A program made the translations under genes and the position numbers. Of a stretch of DNA of 64,000 bases, positions 35,556 to 45,852 are shown piece after piece (position 1 is the stretch's first letter; every line of letters starts with the position of its first letter). Under the pieces are notes generated by a model that was not told the origin of the DNA, did not search any database, and was given only the letters and a program-made list of their open reading frames with translations. Origin of the DNA: Ohtaekwangia koreensis (GTDB taxonomy: Bacteria; Bacteroidota; Bacteroidia; Cytophagales; Cyclobacteriaceae); contig NZ_FUZU01000001.1 of NCBI RefSeq assembly GCF_900167975.1, positions 1,708,580 to 1,772,579 of the forward strand, in the 5' to 3' direction.

Positions 35556-36846
35556 CACTACAACCAAACAGCACCTGGTATTGTATCTTCAGGTGCATCA
35601 GCCACGCAGATTGCGTCCGTTCCGTTTTTTTGATATAGGATCACGCGGCGAATATTTTGATGATAGGCAAAATAAGGAAGTCGTTGAACGCGTAGCACGA
35701 CAAAGTTATCTGCCAGCCAATGCTATACTGTTGAAATTGATAAAAAAATATCCACAGATCAAAGTGGTTTTTTCTGTTTCCGGTGTAGCAATCGATCAGT
35801 TTAAGGAATATACACCGGAAGTATTGCAAAGCTTCCGTGCATTGGCAAATACCGGTAACGTTGAATTTTTGTCGGAGACCGATCACCATTCCCTTGCTTG
35901 CATGATGCCAGGTGATGAGTTTGAAATTCAGGTGCTTGACCATACTGCAAAACTACATGAACACTTCGGTGTACGGCCTTCAGTCTTTCGCAATACAGAG
36001 TTAATATATAATGACGAGATCGGTAAACGTGTGGAAGCACTTGGATTCAATGGCGTCTTCATCGATGGCGTTGATCGTGTGCTGCATGGAAGAAGCCCAC
36101 ATCATCTATACCAGCATCCGGATCAGCAGGGTTTGAAAATATTCACACGGAACTATAATCTGAGTGATGATATAGCATTTCGTTTTGCACATCATGGTCC
36201 CTTAACCGTAGAGCGGTATATGTCGTGGCTGCAAGGTATACCGGCACATGAAGATCTGATTACGCTGGCAATGGATTATGAAACCTTTGGTGAGCATCAG
36301 AAACAAAACAGTGGTATACTTAACTTCTTCGAAGGCTTATTAAAGGCATTGGCTAAACAAGATAGAATTGTAATGGCAACGGCATCGGAAGCTATTGTAA
36401 ATCTGAAGCCACGCCATATACTTTCAGTGCCACACTATATTTCATGGGCAGATCGTGAGCGCGATCTCTCTGCGTGGCTTGGAAACGACATGCAGCGTGA
36501 TGCGTTTGATTGCATGGTGCGCATGGAACGCGACATCAAGTGTATAGATGATTCAGAACTCCTGGAACGCTGGCGCTGGTTGCAGACCAGTGATCATTTT
36601 TACTATATGTCTACCAAGAAGAATGATGACGGAAATGTTCATGCATACTTCAGTCCATACCCATCGCCTTACGAAGCGTTCATGAACTATATGAATGTAC
36701 TGAATGATTTCTCTTACCAGGTAAGTGAGCATGAAAGACATCCGTTGAACAATCAGAAGGCAGGAGCAATTCGTTCGGAAGCAGAACGAAGGGAATTACA
36801 CGTGCCTACATGGGCAATGAATTTACAAAACAGTTATGAGCACTAA
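35542..36846 (+). CDS. GH57 alpha-amylase / 4-alpha-glucanotransferase-like
   Basis: A 434-residue cytoplasmic glycoside hydrolase of family 57. The opening LYLQVHQPRRLRPFRFF is the family's first conserved region. The catalytic nucleophile is probably E153 (FRNTELIYND) and the acid/base D245 (LAMDYETFGEHQ). Family members cut or transfer alpha-1,4-glucan chains. The gene overlaps the preceding glucan synthase by 14 nt and glgX by 11 nt, which implies coupled translation and a role in shaping the same polymer. Confidence 0.9.
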   Translation: MNLSDTTTKQHLVLYLQVHQPRRLRPFRFFDIGSRGEYFDDRQNKEVVERVARQSYLPANAILLKLIKKYPQIKVVFSVSGVAIDQFKEYTPEVLQSFRALANTGNVEFLSETDHHSLACMMPGDEFEIQVLDHTAKLHEHFGVRPSVFRNTELIYNDEIGKRVEALGFNGVFIDGVDRVLHGRSPHHLYQHPDQQGLKIFTRNYNLSDDIAFRFAHHGPLTVERYMSWLQGIPAHEDLITLAMDYETFGEHQKQNSGILNFFEGLLKALAKQDRIVMATASEAIVNLKPRHILSVPHYISWADRERDLSAWLGNDMQRDAFDCMVRMERDIKCIDDSELLERWRWLQTSDHFYYMSTKKNDDGNVHAYFSPYPSPYEAFMNYMNVLNDFSYQVSEHERHPLNNQKAGAIRSEAERRELHVPTWAMNLQNSYEH

Positions 36847-39025
36847 AGAAATGGATGTAGAGCCGGCAACCCGGCCTAAGAATAAATTAAAAGCTTATCC
36901 CGGTAGCCCGTTTCCATTAGGAGCTACCTGGGATGGCAACGGTGTAAACTTTGCTTTGTATGCAGATAAGGCTACAAGCGTTGAACTTTGTCTGTTTGAG
37001 ACACCAAACGATGAAGCAGAGTGTGCACGTATTAAACTAACAGAGCGATCACACCAGGTATGGCATATATATATACCCAGTCTCAAGCCCGGACAACTCT
37101 ACGGCTACCGGGTGGATGGACCTTACGAACCACAGAATGGACAGCGGTTTAATTCTAATAAACTTTTGTTGGATCCATATGCAAAGGCTATAGCCGGAAA
37201 AATAGAATGGAACGATTCTCTTTTCGGATATGAGATTGGAAATGAAGAGGAAGACTTAAGTTTCAGTAAACTGGACAGCGCTGCATTTCTTCCGAAATGT
37301 GTCGTGGTGAATCCGTACTTCAATTGGGAAGACGACCGGCATCCAAAGATACCGTATCATAAGTCTATAATTTTTGAAACGCATGTGCGCGGCTTCACCA
37401 AACTTCATCCGGATATACCCGAAGAGATACGAGGCAGCTACGCAGCACTGGCACATCCGGTCACGATAGATTATTTAACGAAACTCGGGATCACCGCGAT
37501 TGAATTAATGCCGGTGCATCACTTTATAGCAGACCGTCATTTAGTAGAGAAGGGTTTGACGAACTATTGGGGCTATAATACCATTGGCTTTTTCGCACCT
37601 GAAGTCCGCTATTCCAGCAGTGGTGTTTTGGGCGAACAGGTAACGGAGTTCAAAGACATGGTAAAGGAACTTCACAAGGCAAATATAGAAGTGATCCTGG
37701 ATGTAGTATATAATCATACAGCAGAAGGAAATCAGATGGGCCCAACGCTATGTTTCAGAGGTGTTGATAACGAATCTTACTACCGGCTCGCAGAAGACAA
37801 GCGCTATTATATGGATTACACCGGAACCGGTAATACATTGAATGCGAATCTCCCCAATGTACTGCGCCTGATGATGGACAGTCTTCGCTATTGGATCACG
37901 GAGATGCACGTTGATGGTTTTCGTTTTGATCTTGCATCTACATTAGCCCGGGAGTTGCATGAAGTAAATAAACTGAGTGCTTTCTTCGATATCATTCACC
38001 AGGATCCTATTATATCACAGGTAAAGCTGATAGCCGAGCCATGGGATATAGGAGAGGGTGGTTACCAGGTTGGTAAATTTCCTTCCGGTTGGGCAGAATG
38101 GAATGGTAAATATAGGGACTGCATGCGCGACTACTGGCGCGGTGCGGATAGTGTACTGGGTGAATTTGCACAGCGCCTTACAGGAAGCTCGGATCTATAT
38201 GAAGGAGATTATCGCAGTCCAACGGCGAGTATAAATTTCATTACAGCACATGATGGCTTTACGTTGAACGACCTGGTGTCTTATAATGAAAAGCACAATG
38301 AGGCGAATGGCGAAGATAATAATGACGGGGAGAGTCATAATCGTTCGTGGAATTGTGGAGAGGAAGGTCCTTCCAAAAATCAAGATATAGTTGCCTTACG
38401 CGATCAGCAGAGGAGAAATTTTCTGACCACGCTTTTTTTATCACAAGGAGTGCCAATGTTATTGGCAGGTGACGAAATAGGAAGGACGCAACAGGGAAAC
38501 AACAATGCTTATTGTCAGGACAATGAGCTCTCATGGACCAATTGGGACAATGCTGATTCACAATTACTGGTGTTCACGCGAAAGCTTATTGCTTTGCGAA
38601 AAGAGCATCCTGTATTTTGTCGCAGACGCTGGTTCCAGGGACAACCGATCAAAGGTGTAGGCCTTCAAGATATAGCCTGGTTTATGCCGGATGGTTCGGA
38701 GATGAGTGAAGAACACTGGTCAAATGATCTTGCAAAATCGCTGGCTGTATTTTTAAATGGCAAAGGTATACATACTCCGGGGCCGAAAGGCGAACAGATC
38801 CTTGATGATGATTTTTATCTGATTTTCAATGCACATCATGAAGCAATGGAGTTCAAACTTCCGCCAACAAAGTATGCTCCTAAGTGGACGCGTTTATTAA
38901 ATACAGCAGAAAGTAATATAGGACTTGGCGAGGAACATGAGGCAGAGAGTGTAATCAAGGTAGAAGGGCGCGCGATCCTTTTGCTGCAACATCCTATTGT
39001 TTATGACAAGTCCGGTAAACATTAA
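36836..39025 (+). CDS. glgX: Glycogen debranching enzyme GlgX (GH13/CBM48)
   Basis: A 729-residue debranching enzyme that hydrolyses alpha-1,6 branches of glycogen. The N-terminal CBM48 domain begins PGSPFPLGATWDGNGVNFAL. GH13 regions include VVYNHTAEGN, the nucleophile D365 (VDGFRFDLAST), the acid/base Glu in LIAEPWDIGEGGY and the transition-state Asp in FITAHDGFTL. Size and motifs match GlgX/TreX. In trehalose operons this TreX activity provides linear chains for TreY and TreZ, whose genes follow at once; the stop overlaps the treZ start by 23 nt. Confidence 0.95.
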   Translation: MSTKEMDVEPATRPKNKLKAYPGSPFPLGATWDGNGVNFALYADKATSVELCLFETPNDEAECARIKLTERSHQVWHIYIPSLKPGQLYGYRVDGPYEPQNGQRFNSNKLLLDPYAKAIAGKIEWNDSLFGYEIGNEEEDLSFSKLDSAAFLPKCVVVNPYFNWEDDRHPKIPYHKSIIFETHVRGFTKLHPDIPEEIRGSYAALAHPVTIDYLTKLGITAIELMPVHHFIADRHLVEKGLTNYWGYNTIGFFAPEVRYSSSGVLGEQVTEFKDMVKELHKANIEVILDVVYNHTAEGNQMGPTLCFRGVDNESYYRLAEDKRYYMDYTGTGNTLNANLPNVLRLMMDSLRYWITEMHVDGFRFDLASTLARELHEVNKLSAFFDIIHQDPIISQVKLIAEPWDIGEGGYQVGKFPSGWAEWNGKYRDCMRDYWRGADSVLGEFAQRLTGSSDLYEGDYRSPTASINFITAHDGFTLNDLVSYNEKHNEANGEDNNDGESHNRSWNCGEEGPSKNQDIVALRDQQRRNFLTTLFLSQGVPMLLAGDEIGRTQQGNNNAYCQDNELSWTNWDNADSQLLVFTRKLIALRKEHPVFCRRRWFQGQPIKGVGLQDIAWFMPDGSEMSEEHWSNDLAKSLAVFLNGKGIHTPGPKGEQILDDDFYLIFNAHHEAMEFKLPPTKYAPKWTRLLNTAESNIGLGEEHEAESVIKVEGRAILLLQHPIVYDKSGKH

Positions 39026-40850
39026 CAGAAGATCGATAGGTGTAAACTTTACAGAAACCGGAGAAGCTGAAGTCCTGTTATGGGCACCGTTGTGTAACAA
39101 GGCGTGCATACGTTTATTGGACAGTAACCGTATGCACGCCTTGCAAAAACAGGAATATGGCTATTGGCATTTGCGCACGGATCAGTTACGGCCGGGTGAT
39201 GTATATAGTTTTGTGCTGGACGAAAAAGAGGAACTTCCTGATCCAGCATCACTGTCTCAGCCCGAAGGTGTACATGGCCCTTCGCGCGCTATAGCTCTTC
39301 ACGATTTTCAATGGACCGATCAGGAATGGAAGAATCCCTTGCTGGAGGACTATATATTCTATGAGGTACATGTCGGTACATTTTCTGATCGCGGTACATT
39401 TCGCGCACTCGAAAAGAAATTGCCGTATCTGAAATCACTGGGTATAAATGCCATTGAAATTATGCCGGTAGCACAGTTCCCCGGAGAACGTAACTGGGGA
39501 TATGACGGTGTCTTTCCGTTTGCCGTACAACAATCTTATGGAGGAGCAAAAGATCTGCAGCATCTGGTGAATGCATGTCATAACCATGATATAGCGGTGG
39601 TACTCGATGTAGTATATAATCATTTTGGTCCGGAAGGAAATTACATGTCGAAGTTTGCGCCTTACTTCACGGATAAGTATAAAACCCCGTGGGGCGATGC
39701 TGTTAATTTCGATGATGCATGGTGTGATGGTGTGCGACAATATTTCATTGAGAACGTATTAATGTGGTTTCGCGATTTTCATATCGATGCACTGCGGCTG
39801 GATGCGGTCCATGCTATTAAGGATTTTAGCCCGATGCATATTCTTCGTGAAATACGCGAACATGTTAATCAGCTGATTCATGAACGGTGGAAAATGCATT
39901 ATCTGATTGTTGAGCTTGACTTGAATGATACCCGCTATATAGATCATCCTGAAAGGGGTGGTTATGGAATGGATGCTCAGTGGATCGATGAATTTCATCA
40001 TGCACTGCGCGTAACATCAGGTGAAGGACAAAATGGATATTATTCCGACTTTGATGGTATCCGTCACCTCGCCAAATCATACCGTGATGCGTATGTATAT
40101 GATGGTATATATTCACCACACCGTCAGAAAAAGTTTGGTGTGAAGGCCGATGAACATCCAGGGTTTCAATTCATAGTATTCTCACAAAATCATGATCAGG
40201 TTGGTAACCGGATGTCAGGCGAACGTACCAGTCAGCTGGCAAGTTTTGAAATGCAAAAAATGTTGGCTGGCGCTATGTTGGTAAGTCCATATTTACCCTT
40301 GCTGTTTATGGGTGAAGAGTATGGTGAAACCAATCCGTTCCTATATTTCGTTAGCCATAGTGATCCTGAATTGGTGGAGAATGTCCGGAAGGGAAGGAAG
40401 GCAGAGTTTGCTGCATTTCACCTGCAAGGCGAAGCACCCGATCCGCAGGCAGAAGAAACTTTCCGTCAATCAAAACTGCAGTGGGAATTGCTGGAGCAGG
40501 ACCAAAATAAAATTCTTTTTTCATTTTATCAATCCCTGATCGCCTTACGCAAAGAACTTCCGGCCTTGCGTCATCTCAACAGAAAGCAGTTGGATGTATC
40601 CTGGAATGAAGACACCAATACACTACAGCTTCATCGATGGGACCACGAACATCATGTGCTTTGCCTGATGAATTTTTCAAATTCACGGCAAACCGTTTCT
40701 GTTACCACCGAGCAGCGCTGGAAAAAAGTATTTGATTCCGCTGATCCTCAATGGAACGGACCTGGTGCCTCGGCCGATCTCCTTACCAATATTTCAGTTC
40801 TCGCGCTTCAGCCAGAATCCATTATACTATATACCTCTGAATATGTTTAA
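39003..40850 (+). CDS. treZ: Malto-oligosyltrehalose trehalohydrolase
   Basis: A 615-residue enzyme that releases trehalose from maltooligosyl-trehalose. An N-terminal CBM48-like domain (GVNFTETGEAEVLLWAP) is followed by a GH13 barrel with YEVHVGTFSDRGTFRA, VVYNHFGPEGNYM, the nucleophile Asp in IDALRLDAVHAI, the Glu in LIVELDLNDTRY and the Asp in SQNHDQVGNR. I start at the ATG at 39003 rather than the TTG at 38997. It lies between glgX and treY with overlaps on both sides. Confidence 0.95.
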   Translation: MTSPVNINRRSIGVNFTETGEAEVLLWAPLCNKACIRLLDSNRMHALQKQEYGYWHLRTDQLRPGDVYSFVLDEKEELPDPASLSQPEGVHGPSRAIALHDFQWTDQEWKNPLLEDYIFYEVHVGTFSDRGTFRALEKKLPYLKSLGINAIEIMPVAQFPGERNWGYDGVFPFAVQQSYGGAKDLQHLVNACHNHDIAVVLDVVYNHFGPEGNYMSKFAPYFTDKYKTPWGDAVNFDDAWCDGVRQYFIENVLMWFRDFHIDALRLDAVHAIKDFSPMHILREIREHVNQLIHERWKMHYLIVELDLNDTRYIDHPERGGYGMDAQWIDEFHHALRVTSGEGQNGYYSDFDGIRHLAKSYRDAYVYDGIYSPHRQKKFGVKADEHPGFQFIVFSQNHDQVGNRMSGERTSQLASFEMQKMLAGAMLVSPYLPLLFMGEEYGETNPFLYFVSHSDPELVENVRKGRKAEFAAFHLQGEAPDPQAEETFRQSKLQWELLEQDQNKILFSFYQSLIALRKELPALRHLNRKQLDVSWNEDTNTLQLHRWDHEHHVLCLMNFSNSRQTVSVTTEQRWKKVFDSADPQWNGPGASADLLTNISVLALQPESIILYTSEYV

Positions 40851-43800
40851 TCCTGTAGCTACATATCGTATTCAATTTCATAAAGATTTTAATTTCAGTG
40901 ATTTTGAGAGCAGTATACCGTACCTGCAAAAGTTAGGGGTACAGACTATATATGCATCGCCTATATTTGAGGCTGTGTCCGGCAGCATGCATGGATACGA
41001 TGTTGTCAATCCACTGCGTATAAATCCGGAGATTGGAACGGAAGAGCAACTGCGCAGCATCAGCAAGCGTTTAAAGGACGCTGGCATTCATTGGGTACAA
41101 GACATTGTTCCCAATCACATGGCGTTTCATGCAAACAACATGTGGCTGATGGATGTACTTGAGAAGGGGCGCAACTCTTTATATGCTTCTTTTTTCGATC
41201 TGGCCTGGACGAGCGATCTTTTTCAGGGCCGACTTATTGTTCCTTTTTTAGGCAGTCCCCTCGAAGATATACTGTTCAATAAGGAGATTCAGATTGAATA
41301 TTTTCAGCAGCGATTTGTAGTGCGCTACTATGAGAATACATACCCGATTCATCCACGTTCGTATGCTACGATACTGCAATCGGAGAATGCACCCGAGGCG
41401 ATTCAGTCATTAGTCAGTCAGATTGCCGAACTTCATCAAATAGAAGATGCCATGTCCTATACCTTGCGATGGCATGAACTGCTGTTGCAAGTGGGTGCGC
41501 TAATGAACAACCCGGATATTCATGGCTATATACATGAACGCCTGAACTATATCAACGATCACGAAAGCCAGCTTCGTAGCGTATTGGAAGAACAGAAGTA
41601 TAAACTAACAGCGTGGCGAAAGTCAGACGAGGAAATAAACTTCAGAAGATTTTTCACCGTCACCAACCTGATTGGACTCAACATGCAGCATGAGCGGGTG
41701 TTTGATCAGTATCATCACCTGATAAAGGTATTGGTGGAAGATGGTGTATTTCAGGGATTGCGAATCGATCACATTGACGGCTTATTTGACCCCACGCAAT
41801 ATCTGGAACGACTACGAAATATGGTCGGTCATGATGTATATATAGTGGTAGAGAAAATTCTGCAGGTAGACGAAGATCTCCTTGCATGGCCTATACAAGG
41901 AACTTCTGGATATGACTTCCTTGCATACGTGAATAATGTGCTTACCTATAATGAATCAGAGCGAAAGCTTTCGGTATTTTATAACAAAATGCTGGGCGAT
42001 AAACAACCTGCAGATGTAAAAATATGGGATAAAAAAGCACATATACTATATCGCCACATGGCAGGTGAGTTGGACAATCTGAATCACTTCTTACTGGAGC
42101 TTAACTTGCTCGAAGAATCTGTTCAGGCAACGCTGAATCCGGAAGATATCAAAAGCACCGTGGCGGAATTCCTGATCCGGTGTCCGGTATACCGGTACTA
42201 TGGTAACCAGATGCCCTTGCAGGAAGAGGAAGCAAAAGCTGTACATGGTATATTTCAGAATATCCGTGAACACAATCCACATCTGGCGGCAGCGTCAAAT
42301 GCCCTCGAGGATGCTTTACTAAAGAAAACTCACAGTGAAGATATAGAGTATAATGAACGGGCGCTCCGGTTTTATATGCGTTGCATGCAGTTCACCGGGC
42401 CACTCATGGCAAAGGGTGTTGAGGATACGCTGATGTATACTTACAACCGGTTTGTTGGTCATAATGAAGTGGGCGATTCGCCTGTGTTTTTTGGTATTAC
42501 CAATGAGGAGTTTCATGCGCGCATGCAGGATCGCAAGAAGCGCTGGCCGCTTACGATGAACGCTACCTCTACGCATGATACAAAACGTGGCGAAGATGTT
42601 CGTACGCGACTCAATGTTTTGCCTGAGCTTACCGATGAGTGGATTGCTGTTGTAAAAGAATGGCAACGTATAAATGCACCAAAGAAATCGTTGGGAATGC
42701 CCGATAGCAACGATGAGTATTTTATATACCAGACATTGATTGGTGCACTTCCTTTTCAAGAGGACAATACGTTCGGGCAGCGACTCGAGGCATACCTTCA
42801 AAAGTCATTGCGTGAATCAAAAAGAAATTCCGATTGGGCATCTCCAAATGAGACATACGAGAAAGCAACGATAGATTTTGCGCTGCGATTGCTCCATAGG
42901 GGAGATCGTTTTTGGAAGAGCTTTGAAAAATTTAATACTACCGTTTCTGACTTTGGAATTGTAAACTCATTGGCACAAGTGCTTTTGAAATTTACATGCC
43001 CCGGTATCCCCGATATATACCAGGGTTGCGAACTGTGGGATTTCAGTTTGGTAGATCCTGATAACAGGCGACCGGTCGATTACCATCAACGGATGCAGTG
43101 GTTAATAGCCATGGAAGAACGTGCTAAAGATAACCCATCATCTTTCTTACAGGAGCTTTGGGATACCCGATATGACGCACGGATCAAGGAATGGCTTACA
43201 CATGTACTGTTGCATGAGCGAAAAAATGCAGCTGATGTTTTTTCCGAAGGTGAATATATACCGCTATCTATAGAGGGCATCTATAAAAATCACGTTCTTG
43301 CTTACGCAAGGAGACATAAGAAAATATGGTATATTATTGCTGTGCCACTACACCTCGCATCGCTTGGTAAAAGTCAGAATAAAAAGCCACTCGATATACG
43401 GTGGAAAGACACTAGAATTGTTTTACCTCGTGAGCTCTCCGGTACACTGGAGAACGTTTTGCTGAAGATAAAGCAGGAGCAGCAAGGCTATATTTTGGTA
43501 AAAGATATATTCAAAGATATACCGGTAGCCTTTTTTAAACTTGAATACGTTCCCAAAGAGCGGGGTGCTGGAATTTTGTTGCATATAACATCACTGCCAT
43601 CGCCGTTCGGTATAGGCGATCTGGGGCCGGAAGCATATGCGTTTGCAGATTTTCTATACCGAGGTAATCAAACATACTGGCAACTTTTACCTCTGGGCCC
43701 TGTTGACGAAGGAAGTAAGTATTCCCCCTATAGCGCCTTCTCCGGCATGGCGGGAAATACATTGTTGATTAGTCCGGAATTATTGATGAAGGACCATTTG

Positions 43801-45057
43801 CTTTCATTCCAGCAATTGGAGCAGTATAGCCAGCCGGTTGTTGATGCTGTTAGCTTTGCCAATGCGCATGACGTTCGGGAAGCGCTATTGACACTTGCCT
43901 GGAAAAATTTCACAGCGAATAAGAGACATTCACTTCATGGTCCCTTCAGAAAGTTTACCGAAGAAGAAGCGTATTGGCTGGATGATTTTTCCCTATATAT
44001 AGTGCTAAAACAACAACATGAAAATCGCTGCTGGTGCGACTGGCCTCACGAGTATAAAAGACGCGATCCGGAAACGCTTGCTCAATTTGTTGCACAGCAT
44101 TCTGAGACAATCTTGTACGTGAAGTGGCTTCAATTTATTTTCTCCAGGCAGTGGAAGAAACTAAGAGCTTACTGTGCAAGCCTGGATATTCAATTGTTTG
44201 GTGATCTTCCGTTTTATATGTGCTACGACTCTGCAGATGTATGGGCACATCCGGAAATTTTTCATTTGACAGAGGATGGGAGCATTCAATATATAGCAGG
44301 TGTACCTCCCGACTACTTTAATGTAGACGGGCAGCTTTGGGGGATGCCCGTATTTCGGTGGGATATATTGAAAGCGGATGGCTATACCTGGTGGGTGCAA
44401 CGCCTGCGCAAGAACATGGAGCTATATGATATACTCAGACTTGATCACTTTCGTGCGTTCTCAGGGTATTGGGAAGTGCCGGCTGGTGAAAAGACTGCTA
44501 TCAATGGCAAGTGGCAACCCGGTCCCGGTCCTGACTTTTTTAAAGTACTCCAGGAGCAACTTGGAAAGCTTCCTTTTGTTGCCGAGGACCTGGGCGAAAT
44601 CACCGAAGATGTATATCAACTCCGCGATGCCTTTAAGTTACCTGGTATGAAGGTGCTTCAGTTTGCTATCAGTGATGATATCGGTAAATCCTTGTATAGC
44701 CCTCACAATTATAGCAATAGTAATTTTATAGCGTATACCGGTACGCATGATAATAACACGACACGCGGTTGGTTTCAAACGGATCTCAAAAGGAATAATT
44801 TAAAAGAGCTTTCCAATTATACCGGTATCCCTGTAAAGGAGAGTACAATTCATGAGGTGGTAATACGGATGGCTTATAGTTCTATTGCTAAAATAGTGAT
44901 TGTGCCCTTACAAGATGTATTGGGTATGGATGCAAAGTCACGGATGAATACGCCAGGTTCTACAACGAGTAACTGGTTGTGGCGTTTGTTGCCAGGTCAA
45001 ATAACCGCTGCTACCGAAGAACAATTACGCACATGGATCAGACTATATAATCGTTGA
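40843..45057 (+). CDS. treY-malQ: Fusion of malto-oligosyltrehalose synthase (TreY) and 4-alpha-glucanotransferase (MalQ)
   Basis: A 1404-residue bifunctional protein started at the ATG at 40843, which overlaps the treZ stop by 8 nt; the frame is open upstream through treZ. Residues 1 to about 900 are TreY, which turns the reducing end of a maltodextrin into trehalose: NPVATYRIQFHKDFNF, FQGLRIDHIDGLFDP, TSTHDTKRGEDVR and GIPDIYQGCELWDFSL. From about 905 the protein is an amylomaltase of type I length (500 residues): GAGILLHITSLPSPFGIGDL, LRLDHFRAFSGYW, FVAEDLGEI and GTHDNNTTRGW. No frameshift or stop separates the halves. MalQ would disproportionate short dextrins left by TreY/TreZ into longer substrates, so the fusion makes metabolic sense. 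Confidence 0.93.
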   Translation: MFNPVATYRIQFHKDFNFSDFESSIPYLQKLGVQTIYASPIFEAVSGSMHGYDVVNPLRINPEIGTEEQLRSISKRLKDAGIHWVQDIVPNHMAFHANNMWLMDVLEKGRNSLYASFFDLAWTSDLFQGRLIVPFLGSPLEDILFNKEIQIEYFQQRFVVRYYENTYPIHPRSYATILQSENAPEAIQSLVSQIAELHQIEDAMSYTLRWHELLLQVGALMNNPDIHGYIHERLNYINDHESQLRSVLEEQKYKLTAWRKSDEEINFRRFFTVTNLIGLNMQHERVFDQYHHLIKVLVEDGVFQGLRIDHIDGLFDPTQYLERLRNMVGHDVYIVVEKILQVDEDLLAWPIQGTSGYDFLAYVNNVLTYNESERKLSVFYNKMLGDKQPADVKIWDKKAHILYRHMAGELDNLNHFLLELNLLEESVQATLNPEDIKSTVAEFLIRCPVYRYYGNQMPLQEEEAKAVHGIFQNIREHNPHLAAASNALEDALLKKTHSEDIEYNERALRFYMRCMQFTGPLMAKGVEDTLMYTYNRFVGHNEVGDSPVFFGITNEEFHARMQDRKKRWPLTMNATSTHDTKRGEDVRTRLNVLPELTDEWIAVVKEWQRINAPKKSLGMPDSNDEYFIYQTLIGALPFQEDNTFGQRLEAYLQKSLRESKRNSDWASPNETYEKATIDFALRLLHRGDRFWKSFEKFNTTVSDFGIVNSLAQVLLKFTCPGIPDIYQGCELWDFSLVDPDNRRPVDYHQRMQWLIAMEERAKDNPSSFLQELWDTRYDARIKEWLTHVLLHERKNAADVFSEGEYIPLSIEGIYKNHVLAYARRHKKIWYIIAVPLHLASLGKSQNKKPLDIRWKDTRIVLPRELSGTLENVLLKIKQEQQGYILVKDIFKDIPVAFFKLEYVPKERGAGILLHITSLPSPFGIGDLGPEAYAFADFLYRGNQTYWQLLPLGPVDEGSKYSPYSAFSGMAGNTLLISPELLMKDHLLSFQQLEQYSQPVVDAVSFANAHDVREALLTLAWKNFTANKRHSLHGPFRKFTEEEAYWLDDFSLYIVLKQQHENRCWCDWPHEYKRRDPETLAQFVAQHSETILYVKWLQFIFSRQWKKLRAYCASLDIQLFGDLPFYMCYDSADVWAHPEIFHLTEDGSIQYIAGVPPDYFNVDGQLWGMPVFRWDILKADGYTWWVQRLRKNMELYDILRLDHFRAFSGYWEVPAGEKTAINGKWQPGPGPDFFKVLQEQLGKLPFVAEDLGEITEDVYQLRDAFKLPGMKVLQFAISDDIGKSLYSPHNYSNSNFIAYTGTHDNNTTRGWFQTDLKRNNLKELSNYTGIPVKESTIHEVVIRMAYSSIAKIVIVPLQDVLGMDAKSRMNTPGSTTSNWLWRLLPGQITAATEEQLRTWIRLYNR

Positions 45058-45108
45058 TTATTACGTTGATCGTTATATAATACCTACAGAGTTTAAATAC
45101 TTCAATAA

Positions 45109-45141
45109 CAAAAAAGAGGAGTGCTCGTAAGAACACTCCTC
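45109..45141 (-). terminator. Intrinsic terminator of the DUF4142 gene
   Basis: The stem GAGGAGTG (45116-45123)/CACTCCTC (45134-45141) is followed on the - strand by a run of six T (45110-45115). This is a typical rho-independent terminator for the gene ending at 45169. On the + strand the same hairpin lacks a T-run, so it may only shield the treY-malQ mRNA end. Confidence 0.8.
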
Positions 45142-45168
45142 GCTGAAGTATATATAGAAAGAGGGGTT

Positions 45169-45759
45169 TTACTTTTTAGCCTTATCTTTTTGATCGAAGG
45201 CTTCCTTGGCTTTCTTTGCCATTTCAAGGTGATGCGTCAGGATTGGTAATTTTGCAGCAGCCCATGACTTAAGCTCAGGATCTTTTCCATCTTCAGATTC
45301 CTTGCGGAATGCATCGATGTCTTTTTCATGATCGTCAATCATATTTTCGATATAGGCCTTGTCGAATTCTGCTCCTGATTTTTCGGAGAGGTCATCATAC
45401 TTCTTTTTGTATTTGTCGCTTACAGAGTCAGGAATTGAAATGTTTTTTTGTTGCGCCAATGCTTTCAACTCTTCATTTGCTTTTCCATGATCAGCTACCA
45501 TGCTTTGTCCAAAGGCTTTTACCTGAGGATCTGTGCCCTTGCTCTCGGCAAGTTTTCCGAGTTCAACTTCCGCCATACCACCATCGGCTGCAGCTATAGC
45601 AAATTCCCAATCTGCCTTGAGATCGGTTTCGTCAAACTTCTCTTTATTTTCTTCCTTCGCTTCTTCTTTACTGTCTTCCTGCTGTTTGCTCTTATCACAG
45701 GAAACGGCAATGAACGTTAGTGCAAAGAGCATTAATGAAATGTGTGCATACTTTTTCAT
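45169..45759 (-). CDS. DUF4142 lipoprotein
   Basis: A 196-residue lipoprotein. The signal ends in a lipobox (IAVSC, Cys21), followed by about 30 Lys/Glu-rich linker residues. The DUF4142 domain (about 45-185) is an all-helical, ferritin-like-looking bundle with the family pattern ELGKLAESKGTDPQVKAFGQ and MVADHGKANEELK; conserved His residues occur in ADHGK, DDHEKD and LTHHLEMAK. The function of DUF4142 is unknown; Bacteroidota often have many copies. It is alone on the - strand with its own terminator. Confidence 0.9.
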   Translation of the reverse strand: MKKYAHISLMLFALTFIAVSCDKSKQQEDSKEEAKEENKEKFDETDLKADWEFAIAAADGGMAEVELGKLAESKGTDPQVKAFGQSMVADHGKANEELKALAQQKNISIPDSVSDKYKKKYDDLSEKSGAEFDKAYIENMIDDHEKDIDAFRKESEDGKDPELKSWAAAKLPILTHHLEMAKKAKEAFDQKDKAKK

Positions 45760-45852
45760 ATAACAATTTTTTGGTTCACGGACTATAGATAAAAAACTAT
45801 GCCGGCTTCAAAATATACCGGCTAAGCGTGGCATAAGATTTACACACATTCA

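Noticed and set aside
40732-40842. N-terminal extension of the TreY-MalQ frame
   Set aside because: It is the shadow of the treZ 3' end; the TreY family starts at the NPVATYRIQF segment just after the ATG at 40843.
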